From contig OX336393.1 in the NCBI GenBank assembly GCA_946902985.2, positions 48,065,131-48,129,130 on the forward strand: DNA of 64,000 nt, read 5' to 3'. The position numbers and the translations under genes were made by a program. Each line of letters begins with the position of its first letter. The stretch's first letter is position 1. Under the pieces are notes generated by a model that did no database searches, was not told the origin of the DNA, and worked only from the letters and a program-made list of their open reading frames with translations. The DNA is from Meconema thalassinum. Its lineage: Eukaryota > Arthropoda > Insecta > Orthoptera > Tettigoniidae. Below are positions 22,548 to 33,763 of this stretch, in pieces.

Positions 22548-23396
22548 TAAGAAGTTCCGTGAGGAACTAAAGAACATAATTATCTTAAAATTTAAGATCC
22601 ATGCCAATGATTAATCTATATGGACCTATCTAGAATTATGACGAAATTAAGTTGGTAACATAGAAATTTCTAATTAGTTCGACATATACCTGGCATAATG
22701 TCGCCTACGGGAGCTCTTCAGTTGTCAGCCCTGGTGACTGAATATATTCTTAGTTCGATCTCTTATGGTACAGAATACAAAATTTGTTTTGAAGTCCAAT
22801 GGATAGCATGGGCGTTACATGCAGTTAGAAATTGGATCTATCAGCCTTCGTAAAATTATGTTGGCAACAATGTCATGCATGTGTAGGTCAGACATAATAT
22901 GAAATATTATAATTCATTGTTGTGCCAATTTTGGATTAAATCCATTAGTTAGTAGAGGAGTTACATGTATTTTAAAATTGGACCTATAAGCAGGCTTAGA
23001 ATAATGCTGGCAGCACTGACGTATATTAGTTACTCTAAATTAATCTAGAATGTCAGGTACTATAGGTACGTATGCAAACTTTAGAGCTTTTGGCTTGCTT
23101 ACTTTCTGATATGTTGGTATTAGGGTAAAAATTAGAGACAGCATATATTAACAGTTGGCAGCCCTGGTGGCTCTTAAGAACACGCTCATTCATATCTGTT
23201 TATGTACGTATAGTACATACGAAATTTGCTTGAAATCCATTTGATAGTGTAGAAGTTACAGGCATTTAAAATTGGACCTATCAGCAGGATTATAATAATT
23301 TTGACAACACTGCCATGTATGGCCTCCTGGGAATTAAACTGAAATATTATTATCTATACGTGTGCCAATTTTGAAATAGCTCCCATTTATATAAGG
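22548..23396 (+). mobile_element. Family A HINE-like repeat (copy A2, 3' truncated)
   Basis: Starts AAGAAGTTCCGTGAGGAACT and follows the family A order (ATGCCAATGATTAATCTATA, then 'TGTCAGCCCTGGTGACTG', 'GTTGGCAGCCCTGGTGGCTC'), but breaks at about 23396, where the DNA-transposon end begins. The microsatellite and terminal hairpin are absent. Confidence 0.7.
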
Positions 23397-23578
23397 TGCG
23401 TTCAAAAAGTAACGAGCCGGAGGCTATAATGCGCAAACCGGTGACGACATCGACTAATCGTGGCTTGTGTAACGAGATGTGGTTCCGACCAGAGCATGGA
23501 AGGTCACAGCCCGTCGCTAGAGGGCACGCGTGCACGTCACGTGACGATACAAAGCGAGCAGCAGCATGTATCAACATG
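23397..23578. mobile_element. DNA-transposon terminus fragment
   Basis: GGTGCGTTCAAAAAGTAACG at a TA-rich junction resembles the end of a mariner-type transposon (TA target). It joins the broken family A copy on its left to a family B copy on its right. Only one end is visible and there is no transposase. Confidence 0.4.
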
Positions 23579-23896
23579 CAAACAATTGAAATAAATTAGA
23601 TGCCAGTGGATTAACATTTGTATAAGCATTTAACGTGCAACGTTTCACTGCACTCGGATAGTTAAATCGGGAGAAACGTCCATTTAAATATTTATACTTC
23701 GCGTCGCCGCCATGTTGGATTTGTGCTCACCGGGTTACTGAAAGTCCTATATGTGAACATATGTTCATAGCCTCTATGAACATTTAAAAAATCAGTTTGA
23801 TTGCTGTAAACGATTCGTAGTTAATGAGAAACGTCTAAATATTTCGGATGCTCGCCATTTTGGATTGTTATATGTGTAGGCCATAGAGTTTAGTAC

Positions 23897-26800
23897 TGCC
23901 CCCGTAATTGAATTATAGTGAGACCACGGTGGCTATTTTGGAAATTATAAAGAAAGTTAAGGCTGTCATAGTTATGACGTGGATGGTCATGACGTAAGCA
24001 CGGATGACGCAGACGTTATACCAGCAGGCTGCTTGAGCTGAGATTCTCAATGACGTCAGTATTTATTCGAGAAAGATCCGAGATTTACGACGCAGTCGCA
24101 GGAAACGTGGAATTGTGCTGAGGAAGAAAATATGCTATTGGAGGGGAGGCTCGAACCAATCAACGATTGTTTGAAGGAAGACGGAGATTGCTGAAACTAT
24201 GGTATTTTTAATACTTTTTGGAATGAAGGATTGTGGAAATCCATTTGCAGTAGAGGCATTGATCTGGAATTTTGGTGAAATTTATTTTCTGTTTTTGAAT
24301 TTTGAAAATCCGTCACGTATTGACGAAGTTGGAACTTCTAGCGATGACGCAGTAACACGCTATGGAAGGGATGGATACGCCCCTTATGAAGTTTATAAAA
24401 GGCCTTGCGCAGAAGAGAGGAGTCTCAATCGTCAGATCTCAAATCGTCAGATCTTCAGTGATTATATAGTCGTTTTGGTGAAACGTCGAGTGACATTAGT
24501 AGAAAGAGTCGTCTTTATAACGCGTGGTGAAGCCACCGCATTAAACGAGATTCAAGCAGACAAGCAGTGCAAGTTTACTGTGAGTAAAACTAGGTGAAGT
24601 TAAAACGCACATTATAACGCGTCTACAAGAGTGGCTATGAACAGTTAGCGGTTGCCTATAAGCTAATCATATTGTGCAGTGCTACATTAAGCAGTGTAGT
24701 AAATTTGATTAATTTCAAGGAGTTATTTTAGAAGATATTAGCACTTTTAGACGTCTGACAAAAGTGATTTTCTCGCCACCTGAGAAGCACGTTATAGCGT
24801 CAGATTCTACGCTACGGCTGACACTGCTAGTATAACAGGGAGACTTCTGACTGCTTTTGTGACACAACGCTACAGTATTATGGAGCAGTTTAATAAGGCA
24901 GTTTGTTCTTCTATTACCATAACCGAAGAGAAGATGGAAGGCTAAAGGACTTTAATGCAATTGGGACATACATCGTTGGAGTAAGATAGCAACATGGAAC
25001 TTCGCTAATTGCCATTCCATACAAGCGAACATGTGGTGAACAACCATCTACACCCATGTTTCGTGGCTCAACGCTGAATACTATCAAACAGCAATGAAAA
25101 CGATTTCATACTCACTGAATATGAATATTTCTATGGAAATTACTACAAAAACTTCATGGCGATTTTCTACAAGATCTTCAGGGATTTGTCAAGAGAGGTC
25201 AGGGTTGTCCCGACTAACAAAGAAGAATTTTGCCGGAAGGATGTCTTACGTCTTCATGGAGCAGTGCAATTTCCGGAGGAGGAAGCAGTTCGATTCTCCG
25301 AGGGTGCTGTTTCCTGTTTCGAGGATGGAGCTCAGCTTTAACTTGGTGAAATGGATCCATCAGCAGTCTTCTTTGGGGAATTTTCCTCTGGAACTTCAAT
25401 CGGCAGATAAGGTAGTCGTGAACGTTTATTGTATTTGAGTTTTCTAGCAATATCTGAGCAACCATTTTCCCATATTTTTTTGTCCTCATGTATTTTGCCC
25501 TATATTCTTGTTTGAGATTCCTATTCTCAGTACACCTTGATGAATTATGCCTTTTTCGACGATTTATTAAGACATGGTTATGTCATGGGCATAGTTAAAT
25601 GATTTTGGATCAGTTGAGACTGATATTTAGATATTTCAATAATTTGCTTATTTTTGGTAGTCACGATTTGACTATAAGTTAATGATTTTCATGGCAGATT
25701 TAACTTCAGACAGCGTGTCACTTTATTAAAGTAATTTCTACCCCAGTTTAATTACTTTGACCAATTTTCTGTCATCATCAAGAAGGAAGAACATTTAAAT
25801 GATTTTAGAGCGTTAAAATCTCTTGCGTTGTCGACGATCTTGGAAATACTAGTCGTTATTTGAAATTGATTGCAACACAGACATTTATCGTCAGTTATGA
25901 ACGACCATTGCATCATAGACAATTTTGTGAAAGATGAACTTTAATTATGAATTTTTGAATGCATTAAAGTCGTGAACTTTTGTTAGGAGTTTTTTCTCAA
26001 TTAGAGATTTGAATAATAATGTTTGCATTCCACAGTCTAATTGGATTCTATTCGACTATTTTGTAGTTTAGTCGCACTTTATTTGATGATAGTATTTTTA
26101 TACTACAGTACTTTGAAGATGATAATCTTAAATTTTGATAGACCAGAGAGGCGTATATAAGCGTATTCACTATTAAATTTGTTTGTGATTGGCAAATTTT
26201 TACTTCATTTCGATTCATGAATGAAATCCACGAAGGTTAAATGACAACAGTTTTGAAACAATTAATGATTATAAGAATTTTTGAAGTGGAACTATGAATG
26301 TATAATCGCCAGTGCAGCGGACATGTTGAAAGTCGCTGATGTATAATGCCCTTGAAGTAAATGAAGGAGATTCCCACAGTAATTAATGATGTTAAAGAAT
26401 TTGTTAGTGGAGGTTTTTGTAAATTCTGTGGAAGATTTTGATGCCGTATATATTAATATATGATGAATTTTGGGCCTATTTAAAATGCAGTTTTGTGCAT
26501 TTTTTTATAAGCGACGTATTTACCGCTGGAGTGTATTGTATTTGTCCTTTGAAAATTAATCAAGTGAATTTACTGTTATAATTAACAAGAGTATTGAAAG
26601 AATTTGAGATAAGATTTTGAATGAAGATTACCGTCACAAATAATTATAATAATTATTAAACCTTTATTAAACCAGATTGTGACATTAATATGTATAACTA
26701 ACCTTCATTGGTCGATTATATTGACACGATTATGAAATTACCAACCGGATGAACATGTGGTTAATGTATTTCTCAAATTAATAATTTGAATAATTTAAAT

Positions 26801-27819
26801 GTTAATATTGTAAATAATGATGTAAATATCTTTGACAATAATGTGGAACGGAAGTAATGTTAGAGGCGTGTTTAAATTATTTTTGTCTTTAACTATATTA
26901 TAAACAATTTCTAATTGTTATAAACATATATGAGTTTTGTTATAAACATTTAAGAGTTTGTTTTATACTCTAAACAATGCTTATTAAACATTTGGATGCT
27001 AATTTAACAAGTTTAGGGATTGTCAGAATAATCCAGTGGTATGTGAGTAAAGCATTTGAAAGATTTGCGTAACAATATTTGTGATATCTTGCGGACATTT
27101 AAAACTTTTGAGAGAGTGCTGGATTCTTACGCAACGTGGCTTGACAAGTGAGCCCATTTGACAGGTGTACGTCAGGTTGAAGGGTAGATGGCAGCTGGCC
27201 AGACAACTGGTTATCAGCGGACGAGGTCGTCTACATTTGTGGCCTTGCGCCTATAAATACAAGTGTTATGTTTATTAAAAGAAACCAAATGCTCTATACA
27301 TGTGTCTCGTCCTGACTTCCTTTTTCCAATCCAATTGTGTTATGAATGTTACGTTATTTTGAGCTCGGGGGAGCTAACATGTTGTATGATAACTTTGCAA
27401 GTCCTATAGGAGGACATAGTCAGATTGACATGGGCTACTGATAGCCACATATATTTTGTTGAGTTTGTTAAAGTCATACCCTTTATTTGAAATAAAGCTT
27501 TTGTACAGTTCAAAGTTCTTGCCTTCGTTTTGGTTCATTTTTAAATGTCATGGTGGAGATTATTGTGGGAGCATACTTTAGAGATCCTGTTGTCAACCCA
27601 ATCCCCGAGATATTTATAAGGGGTAAGTAAAGGTAAGTATGGACCCCCGTCTATTTTGGTGTGTTCCACAATAATTCCTTGTTAACTTCTGTGCTCAAAT
27701 CTCGGTAGTATCTGTCAGTGCCATTTTCATTGGTGTAGCTGAGCCGGCGCGGTGGATTATTGGCAATCCGATTGAGGGGGCGGATATCTGACAGCCTACT
27801 ATCCGGGTAAACGGGGACA
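23897..27819 (+). mobile_element. 3.92-kb TG...CA insertion with 4-bp target duplication (LTR-type candidate)
   Basis: The insertion starts TGCCCCCGTAA and ends GTAAACGGGGACA, so its ends are short inverted repeats (TGYCCCCG / CGGGGACA), with GTAC duplicated at 23893-23896 and 27820-27823. TG...CA ends with a 4-5 bp duplication are the mark of LTR retrotransposon integrase. A TATAAAA box lies at 24394, and AATAAA at 27490 precedes the right end. I see no gag, protease, reverse transcriptase or integrase frame and no internal direct repeat, so a solo LTR of unusual length or a large non-coding LTR derivative are the options. The frame at 24199-24597 has no recognisable domain and spans the promoter-like region. 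Confidence 0.55.
24394..24400 (+). promoter_or_regulatory. Candidate TATA box of the LTR-like insertion
   Basis: TATAAAA followed by GGCCTTGCGCAG, about 500 bases from the left TG end, with CGTCAGATC repeated just downstream. The position suits a U3/R boundary, but no transcript data support it. Confidence 0.35.
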
Positions 27820-27963
27820 GTACCATTCAAAGAAACTTATTGCCTAGGTTCATTATTCAAACTTTCACGTCGATCGCATGATTACGACACAAGAAACGAA
27901 ACCTTAATTTTAAAATTTCGCACTGCCGCCATCTTGAGGCTATGTAAACAATTGAACTAAACC

Positions 27964-28595
27964 GGAAGGAAGCCGAGTAGTGACGATTTCAGTGAATCGA
28001 ATCGAAATAAACTTACCGTTCGTGCGCCTTTTAAGCTTACGCTAGGCAACCCGTTAAGTATATCTAACTTATATGCTATGAGTGTAAGAATTGTTCAGCA
28101 TGAAGAGTTCTACAAATAAGTCCGTGAGAGCATATCTCTATCTTGAATACATCGCCCACTATAAGTGTTTCTAGATTTTAATTTCTTCCAACAATCTCCA
28201 TTCAATTACTAACGTTTACGAGCTAGCTAGCGAACGAGCCTATCGCCCCAGTTTCAGCCTTCGTTCTGCAGGATACACTACAGAGTCAAGTTTAGATTAG
28301 ACGTAAGGGAGATTTGTGTTTCTGCACTTCGCCAATCTTAAATTACGTCTGACAAGAATTCGTTGCACATGCATCTCCATGAATTAATCCAGTCAGTGAT
28401 TTTAACTCACCATGCCGAGACGTAAAACGGAATAGGTCGTAGTTCATTGACATCGAAAACGCCTTTTAAGCTTACGCTGGGTAAACCGTTAAACTGAGCG
28501 TAGTTCATAACTATATTAAACATCTTTTTGTCAATCTGCCTTCGTTCATCCTGTGTGTCCATAAAATGTTGTACTGTACTTCTTTCCTGATGTTG
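27964..28595. other. No gene; short dispersed direct repeat
   Basis: CCTTTTAAGCTTACGCT followed by GGCAACCCGTTAA (28027-28057) recurs with few changes at 28459-28489. The nature of this repeat is unknown. Confidence 0.35.
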
Positions 28596-28599
28596 TTTG

Positions 28600-28690
28600 T
28601 AATCGTCTCTGTCTGTTTGTATAGTTCTATATTTCGGTCTCTTTATCCATATTCCCTCTTTCTGAACTGGCCCGTAGATCTTTCTTAGTA
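28600..28690 (-). pseudogene. Short LINE fragment
   Basis: The reverse-strand reading ILRKIYGPVQKEGIWIKRPK matches in pattern the 'KILRKILGPVKERGEYRRR' segment of the LINE at 30.4-31.3 kb. About 30 codons are recognisable. The rest of the surrounding frame is unassigned. Confidence 0.45.
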
Positions 28691-28695
28691 TTTTT

Positions 28696-28849
28696 AGCCT
28701 ACTTTTCACATTTTGCAAAATTGAGGAAAAGTAGAATTATGAGATCAACACAGGGCGAAAAAAGTGTGTCTGTCTCTGTGTGTGTATGTGTGTGTGTGAG
28801 TCTGTGTGTGTGTGAGTCTGTGTGTGTGTGTATGTGTGTGTGTGTGAGT

Positions 28850-28886
<37 letters not shown>

Positions 28887-29410
28887 TGTGTGTGTGTGTG
28901 TGTGTGAGTGTGTGTACTCTGAATGTCTGTCCCCCCCTATCAATTCGAACACGGTGAATGCGAATTGAACGAAATTTGGTACAAAGGTAGCACTAGCAAT
29001 GGACACCTCAGTGTCATGTTTTATATCGCCGCCATCTTTACTAAAACTGAATGGCAGCCACTCAAACGTTCAAAACGTAAAATCAAATAACGACTAACCA
29101 AATCATCCGATCTTTACCAAATTTGGTAACAACATACCTTCGTATAGGATGCGTCTTGTGACCAAACTACAAGGTCGTCCGCCATACCATTTCAGGATGG
29201 CGGCCGTGCGAATTATGCAAACTTTATAATCCATATCATGGGACCCACCAGTTCCGATTATCAAGCCGAGAATCGTTTTAACTGTTCTAAAGGAAGAGGC
29301 ACGTTCGAAATTAAAAGTTTATTTTGTAATACTATAGTGCAGACGTGATTTTTAAAAGCTGAGCCGATTCAGTAATAAGACAAGATGGCAGCGGATATCT
29401 TGTGCCTGAC
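28696..29410 (-). mobile_element. Family C HINE-like repeat (copy C1, 3' half)
   Basis: On the reverse strand it ends with a microsatellite ((CA)n, 28768-28917), GATCTCATAATTCTAC and a stem-loop AAGTAG...CTACTTTTCACATTTTGC closing TAGGCTAAAAA. The interior has GAACGAAATTTGGTACAAAG and TATCGCCGCCATCTT, as in copy C2. The 5' portion is missing. The forward and reverse frames over the microsatellite are artefacts of the GT run. Confidence 0.65.
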
Positions 29411-30320
29411 TTATATTTCACTAATTTGAGTATTGCATGCAATATAGCGTACTGATACAAAATAAATAAACGTTGTATGAAATGCTTTATATATAAATAA
29501 TATACTCCAGTGATGAAATCGTTTAGTATAAATCATTATTTGCTAACAAGTTCTATGTAAGTCATTTTATATAGAACGATATTCATTGACACAATTAGCT
29601 CAGTGGTAGAGCGTTAGCCTATCGCTCAAATGCCTATGGTTCAAACCCGATCAGAGCTAGATTTTTTCCTTGAAATGTTATATGCTTATTGTTTTGTAAT
29701 GACTCAGATGTTTTAAAATTAAGCGTTATATTTTGCATATTATGGTGTAAAATATATATTTAATTAAAACATAATTCGCCAGCAGATTTACTCGAGACAT
29801 CTAGCTGCCAAAAAGGTAACTGCACGCTGACCTACTTATTAACTTCCAGATTTTATTGAAAAGTTTCTTCTTCTGGCCGCTAGAATGCACTCGCTCTGTT
29901 AGGATTATATTGTTCGATATTTCACCACTAGATGTCACGACTAGTCTACGTGGGGCTCCATTGATTACTATACCATTGGCATTCTATGCGCATCGAATTT
30001 GAAGAATGACAAGATGATACTACGATACATATTTACTTTTTATTTTAAAGGGTTTGTAACAGCCTACTGTATTGTGCGTTATTTGAAAATGTTAATTGAA
30101 GTAAAGAACAAAACAATTTCACATAGTATCTGAACTCTACCGTTGGTGCTAGTTCAGGATATTAATTAATACTTTTATTTCAGCCAAATAGCAATCGAAA
30201 ATATCCACATAGTTGGTATACACACGTCTCTGTAGGGTCATGGAAAGATTTGTTAATTCAATTAGGGTTGTGAAAGTCATACGCAGCCAGACGTGTAAAG
30301 ACATGCCTCAACTCAAAGTT
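29411..30320. other. No gene recognised (apart from a tRNA-like segment)
   Basis: AT-rich sequence without recognisable coding content. A tRNA-like segment lies at 29588-29665 and is listed separately. Confidence 0.3.
29588..29665 (+). mobile_element. tRNA-like SINE head or tRNA pseudogene
   Basis: AATTAGCTCAGTGGTAGAGC is a very good A-box/D-arm and GGTTCAAACCCGATC a good B-box/T-loop at tRNA spacing. The acceptor and anticodon stems do not close well, so I do not call a functional tRNA. Confidence 0.5.
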
Positions 30321-30351
30321 GGATGTTGCCCGCGTCAGGCCGATTATGTAA

Positions 30352-30364
30352 TAATAATAATAAT

Positions 30365-30397
<33 letters not shown>
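30352..30397 (+). repeat. (AAT)n microsatellite fused in frame to a LINE remnant
   Basis: A run of AAT triplets interrupted once. It is in frame with the downstream LINE frame and therefore reads as poly-asparagine. Confidence 0.85.
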
Positions 30398-30399
<2 letters not shown>

Positions 30400-30410
30400 G
30401 AAGAACAAAA

Positions 30411-31303
30411 ACCTGACAATCGACTGTTTAGCTTTCGCAGATGATGTTGCAATTTTCTCTAATTCTCTTGACACAGCCACACAACAAATCAATCAATTAC
30501 AGGTGCAAGCAGCAAAGGCAGGTCTTCAGATTTCGTTTGAGAAAACGCAGTTTATAACGAACATCAAGTCGGAACCCAGAGAACTTACGGTGAATGGAGG
30601 ACAAATAAAACAGGTAGAGAAATTCAAATACCTGGGTGAATGGATTGAGCCCAACATTCGTGAAAAGGAAGCCTTCGTGGCACGGATTAACAAAATGGAA
30701 ATGGCTTACCATTTAACCAAAGACATTTACAAATCACGATCAATGTCCCTCAAGGCCAAACTGAGGCACTTCGTTACCGTTATTCGCCCGGAGGCGTTAT
30801 ATGCATCAGAATGCTTGGCGATGAATAAGAAAGGCCTGGCAGAACAACTCGAAGCCAAAGAGAGGAAGATTCTGAGAAAGATCTTGGGCCCGGTCAAGGA
30901 ACGAGGAGAGTATAGAAGACGACACAACGATGAACTCTATCTACATGTGGAGAAAATAACGGACACCATTCGCAAAAGAAGACTCTCCTTTTATGGCCAT
31001 TTAACACGAATGAACTCCGGAAGATTGTCCAATCGAATCTGTGCCTACTTTGTGGAAAAGAAAACCAACGGGATCTTGTTTACAGAGGTGGAAAAAGACC
31101 TACAAGAACTGGGGATATCACTTGAGGACATCTTGGAACGTGACTCTTTGAAGAAGAAACTTGGGGAGATACGGAGTTTTCAGCCAAAACCTATATTGAA
31201 AACTAGCAAGAAGTGGACCAAAGAACGAAGGGAAGCTCACCGAAGAAGAATGCGAGAATACTGGGCCAATGTGAAAGAACGAGGGAAAAGGCAGTTGAAA
31301 TAA
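30411..31303 (+). CDS. LINE reverse transcriptase C-terminal half (partial, open frame)
   Basis: An uninterrupted frame of ~297 codons after the poly-Asn stretch. CLAFADDVAIFSNSL holds the two active-site aspartates of reverse transcriptase. Next come VEKFKYLGEWI, a usual segment after the palm, PEALYASECLAMN (thumb), ERKILRKILGP, RRLSFYGHLTRM and a basic tail (KKWTKERREAHRRRMREYWA). It is a 5'-truncated copy of an RTE-like LINE: the endonuclease and RT fingers are missing, so it cannot work alone. The lack of stops over ~890 bases suggests a younger copy than its relatives at 32.7-33.3, 62.2-62.9 and 62.9-63.5 kb. The start codon of the longest frame (30323) is in flanking sequence and has no meaning. 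Confidence 0.8.
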
Positions 31304-31334
31304 CGTGGTCCATAGACGACCGAAACGATTAAAA

Positions 31335-31562
31335 AAAAAATGTTATTGGTTTTACGTCCCTTTTAACTACTGTTGCTTTTAGAGACGCCGGGGTGCCAGA
31401 ATTTTGTCCCGAAGGGGATCTTTAACGTGCCAGTAAATCTACTAACACGACTCCCTCGCATTTGTGCACCCTCAAATGCCAGCTGACTGCGCCAGGATAC
31501 GAACCTGAAACATACGGTCCAGCAAGCGAGAACGTTACCGCTGAGCCACGCCGCCAGTCCGG
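31335..31562 (-). mobile_element. tRNA-headed SINE, reverse strand
   Basis: The reverse strand begins GGCGGCGTGGCTCAGCGGTA (A-box region) with TTTCAGGTTCGTATCCTGGC (B-box region), a ~130-base body with 'CGAGGGAGTCGTGTTAGTAG' and 'GGCACCCCGGCGTCTC', and ends in ACATTTTTTTTTT. On the forward strand the TTATTGGTTTTACGTCCC block matches a SINE type that I know to be common in insects. Confidence 0.7.
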
Positions 31563-31724
31563 TCGATTATGTCTCCAGATCCATAACATTCTTTAGATAC
31601 TTCTTATCTTTCTTTCTTCAATGATGGTAGCAGTTTTTATCTAGGTTGTGGCGTTTGGTAGAGGTAAATCGTTTCTAAGGTCTTCAACAAAGAATAGTTC
31701 TATTATACTCTTTGATAATAACAA

Positions 31725-31790
31725 CAAGTTATAACTATACTCATACATTTAGGAGAAAGTAGGCTATATGTTCTTTACTGAACATCTTGT
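31725..31790 (-). mobile_element. Family C 5' end fragment
   Basis: On the reverse strand AACAAGATGTTCAGTAAAGA and ACATATAGCCTACTTTCTCC match the 5' end of copy C2. It abuts the 3' terminus of a family A copy, so two HINE-like elements lie end to end. Confidence 0.6.
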
Positions 31791-31884
31791 TAGCCTACTT
31801 TTCACATTTTGCAAAAATGAGGAAAAGTAGACTTATGAGATCGATCTGGGCAAATGTGTGTCTGTCTGTCTGGCTGGCTAATGG

Positions 31885-31938
<54 letters not shown>

Positions 31939-32710
31939 ATGAACTCCTAAACGGCTGCAGCTATCGAAAAAAAATTTGGTATGAGTAAAGATATATACCT
32001 GTACATATCAATGCAATATTTCATAATAATGTCAGTGCTACCAAGTGCTGAAAATTCGCAATTGAAATTTGAGCTCCATGTTGGATATCATGGAAGGTAT
32101 GCATGGGAGCTATTTCAAAATTGGCAAACGTATAGATAATAATATTTCAGTTTAATTTACAGGAGGCCATATATGACAGTGTTTCCAAAATGATTCTACG
32201 TCTGCTGATAGGTCCAATTTTTTAATGCATATAACTTCTACATTATCAATTGGAATTCAACGAAACTTCGTATGTACTACGTGTACATAAACAGATATGA
32301 CTGAGCTTATTCTTAAGAGCCACCAGGGCTGCCAACTGTTAATGAATGCTCTCAATTTCGTTTATCCATATACCAATATATCAGAAAGTATGCAAGCCGA
32401 CAGCTTTAAACTATGCACACGTATAGTACCAGACATTCTGTATTCATTTGGAGTAATTGATATACGTCAGTGCTACCAACATGATTCTAAGACTGCTGAT
32501 AAGTCCAATTTTAAATACATGTACTGTAGCTTCTATACTATCATTTGGATTTCAACCAAATTTCGTGTGTGTTATGTGTACCATAACCGATGTGACTAAG
32601 CGTATTCTTAAGAGCAACCAGGGCTGCCAACTGTTAATAAATGCTGTCTCTATTTTTGTTACCCTAATATCAATATATCAGAAAGTATGCGCACGTCACG
32701 GAACTTCTTG
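31791..32710 (-). mobile_element. Family A HINE-like repeat (copy A4, internally shortened)
   Basis: On the reverse strand it ends with a long (CA)n run (forward GT at 31886-31935), GATCTCATAAGTCTAC and the stem-loop closing TAGGCTAA. The interior order of 'GTTGGCAGCCCTGG' blocks matches copy A5, but the 5' ~700 bases are missing: the sequence jumps from a GCATACTTTCTGATATATTG block straight to the 5' tip CAAGAAGTTCCGTGACG. Confidence 0.7.
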
Positions 32711-32719
32711 TTTTCTCTT

Positions 32720-32890
32720 GTTTTTCTAGTTCCGTGATTTTTATTCTTCCCTTGATCGCTGTCGTTTGTGAAGCGTATAAGGCTTCTGGTAAGACTACTG
32801 CATTATAGTGTCGTAGTTTGACATTGATGGGGATACGTTTTGTTGTTGTAGTGGTTCCATGTAAGTCTGTCCTATGCTTTCTGTAATATT
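32720..32890 (-). pseudogene. LINE thumb-region fragment
   Basis: Reverse-strand NVKLRHYNAVVLPEALYASQ corresponds to 'KAKLRHFVTVIRPEALYASE' of the 30.4-kb LINE. The rest is decayed. It is out of order with the next fragment (33.0-33.3 kb), so they are separate insertions or rearranged. Confidence 0.55.
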
Positions 32891-32959
32891 GTGATCCTTT
32901 CTTCATTATATTTTATTTATCTAAGCAAAAATTCCCCTACAGGAGAGTGAACATGATGT

Positions 32960-33288
32960 CATTTGGAGGTGTGTCTCCTCCGCTCCTCCCAAAAACTCTT
33001 CATTCTCGCGGAATGTTCCCTCTTCCTCTCATCCGTCCACTTTTTCCCAGGTTGTCGTAATGATCCCGGTTCAAACTTAACATTCGCGATTTTCGTCTGG
33101 CACTCAGTTCGGTCTTCGAAATTGTGTATACTAATTACTTGTAAGTCTCTTTGTACCTCTTTAAGCCATTCTGTGCCTCATATACTATGTGTTATGATAC
33201 CAAGTAGTTTCTTTGGCAATCTGGAGGTGGTCATCCTGTGGATATGAGTGTAAAATTTGGATCTGCGTTTTCTAATTTCGTCTGTTAT
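32960..33288 (-). pseudogene. LINE C-terminal fragment
   Basis: Reverse-strand ITDEIRKRRSKFYTHIHRMT, one in-frame stop, then KKWTDERKREHSARMKSFWE, matching the tail of the 30.4-kb LINE along its length. The small forward frame at 32963-33247 is a shadow of it. Confidence 0.6.
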
Positions 33289-33290
33289 CG

Positions 33291-33321
<31 letters not shown>

Positions 33322-33668
33322 AGAAATGCTTTATCAGTCAGTGAACACGACTGTGCTAAAATTATTTATACAGTTATTGACACATTGGAAAGATAATTAC
33401 GATGACACATTTCGTTTGTAAGGCGAACATCATCAGATCCCGTTTTCTTAGGCTTGAATTAGGTCCGGGTATATTTATAAATACAATGATATGTATTATT
33501 GTTACGTAAGTTCTTGATAACTTGTAACGCCTCAGCCATTCTTAATAGTCCGTTTCTCAGTTTTGCTTCACGAGGCTGAGTGTGCACCGTTCTAGCCCTC
33601 AGACCAAATTTAAATTTCTTGGCAGACCGGAAATTGAACCAAGAAGGCTAGCCGCTACACCAGGTGGT
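33291..33668 (-). mobile_element. SINE family E, copy 2, with hammerhead-like motif and (TAA)n tail
   Basis: Same order as copy 1 on the reverse strand: GGTGTAGCGGCTAGC (A-box region), TTGGTTCAATTTCCGGTC (B-box region, with a deletion between), AGCCTCGTGAAGCAAAACTG, the hammerhead-like motif, GTGTTCACTGACTGATAAAG and a (TAA)n tail (forward TTA run 33290-33320). Deletions separate it from copy 1. Confidence 0.65.
33401..33440 (-). ncRNA. Minimal type I hammerhead-like motif in SINE E copy 2
   Basis: Reverse strand: GGAT, CTGATGA, T, stem II GTTCG-CCTTA-CAAAC (one mismatch, restored by a single CpG change), GAAA, T-GT-G, TC, ATC. Core boxes are complete. As in copy 1, the base after GAAA is T where C is expected. 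Confidence 0.55.
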
Positions 33669-33763
33669 GGACTCGAGCTCTTTCAACTCGACAGTTATTG
33701 ACTGTTATTGTCGTTGCTCGACAATCCAGTCGGTTATGTTGTTATTATGATTAACATAATTTA

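Larger units (their letters stand above)
23579..27963 (+). mobile_element. Family B HINE-like repeat (copy B5) split by a 3.9-kb insertion
   Basis: Family B sequence runs from about 23579 to 23896 (GCCGCCATGTTGGATTTGTG, GCCATTTTGGATTGTT, GGCCATAGAGTTTAGTAC), stops, and resumes at 27820 with GTACCATTCAAAG, CCTAGGTTCATTATTCAAAC and GCCGCCATCTTGAGG, in the same order as in copies B2 and B4. The two halves are therefore one interrupted copy. It lacks both ends. Confidence 0.7.

Noticed and set aside
24199..24597. 132-codon forward frame
   Set aside because: It spans the TATA-like region of the LTR-type insertion, has no recognisable domain, and its flanks look non-coding.
28721..29006. Forward and reverse frames rich in Cys/Val or His/Thr over a GT run (also 47221-47521)
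   Set aside because: They are direct readings of the (GT)n/(CA)n microsatellite of family C, with no protein signature.
29588..29665. Functional tRNA gene
   Set aside because: The internal promoter boxes are good but the acceptor and anticodon stems do not close. A SINE head or tRNA pseudogene fits better.
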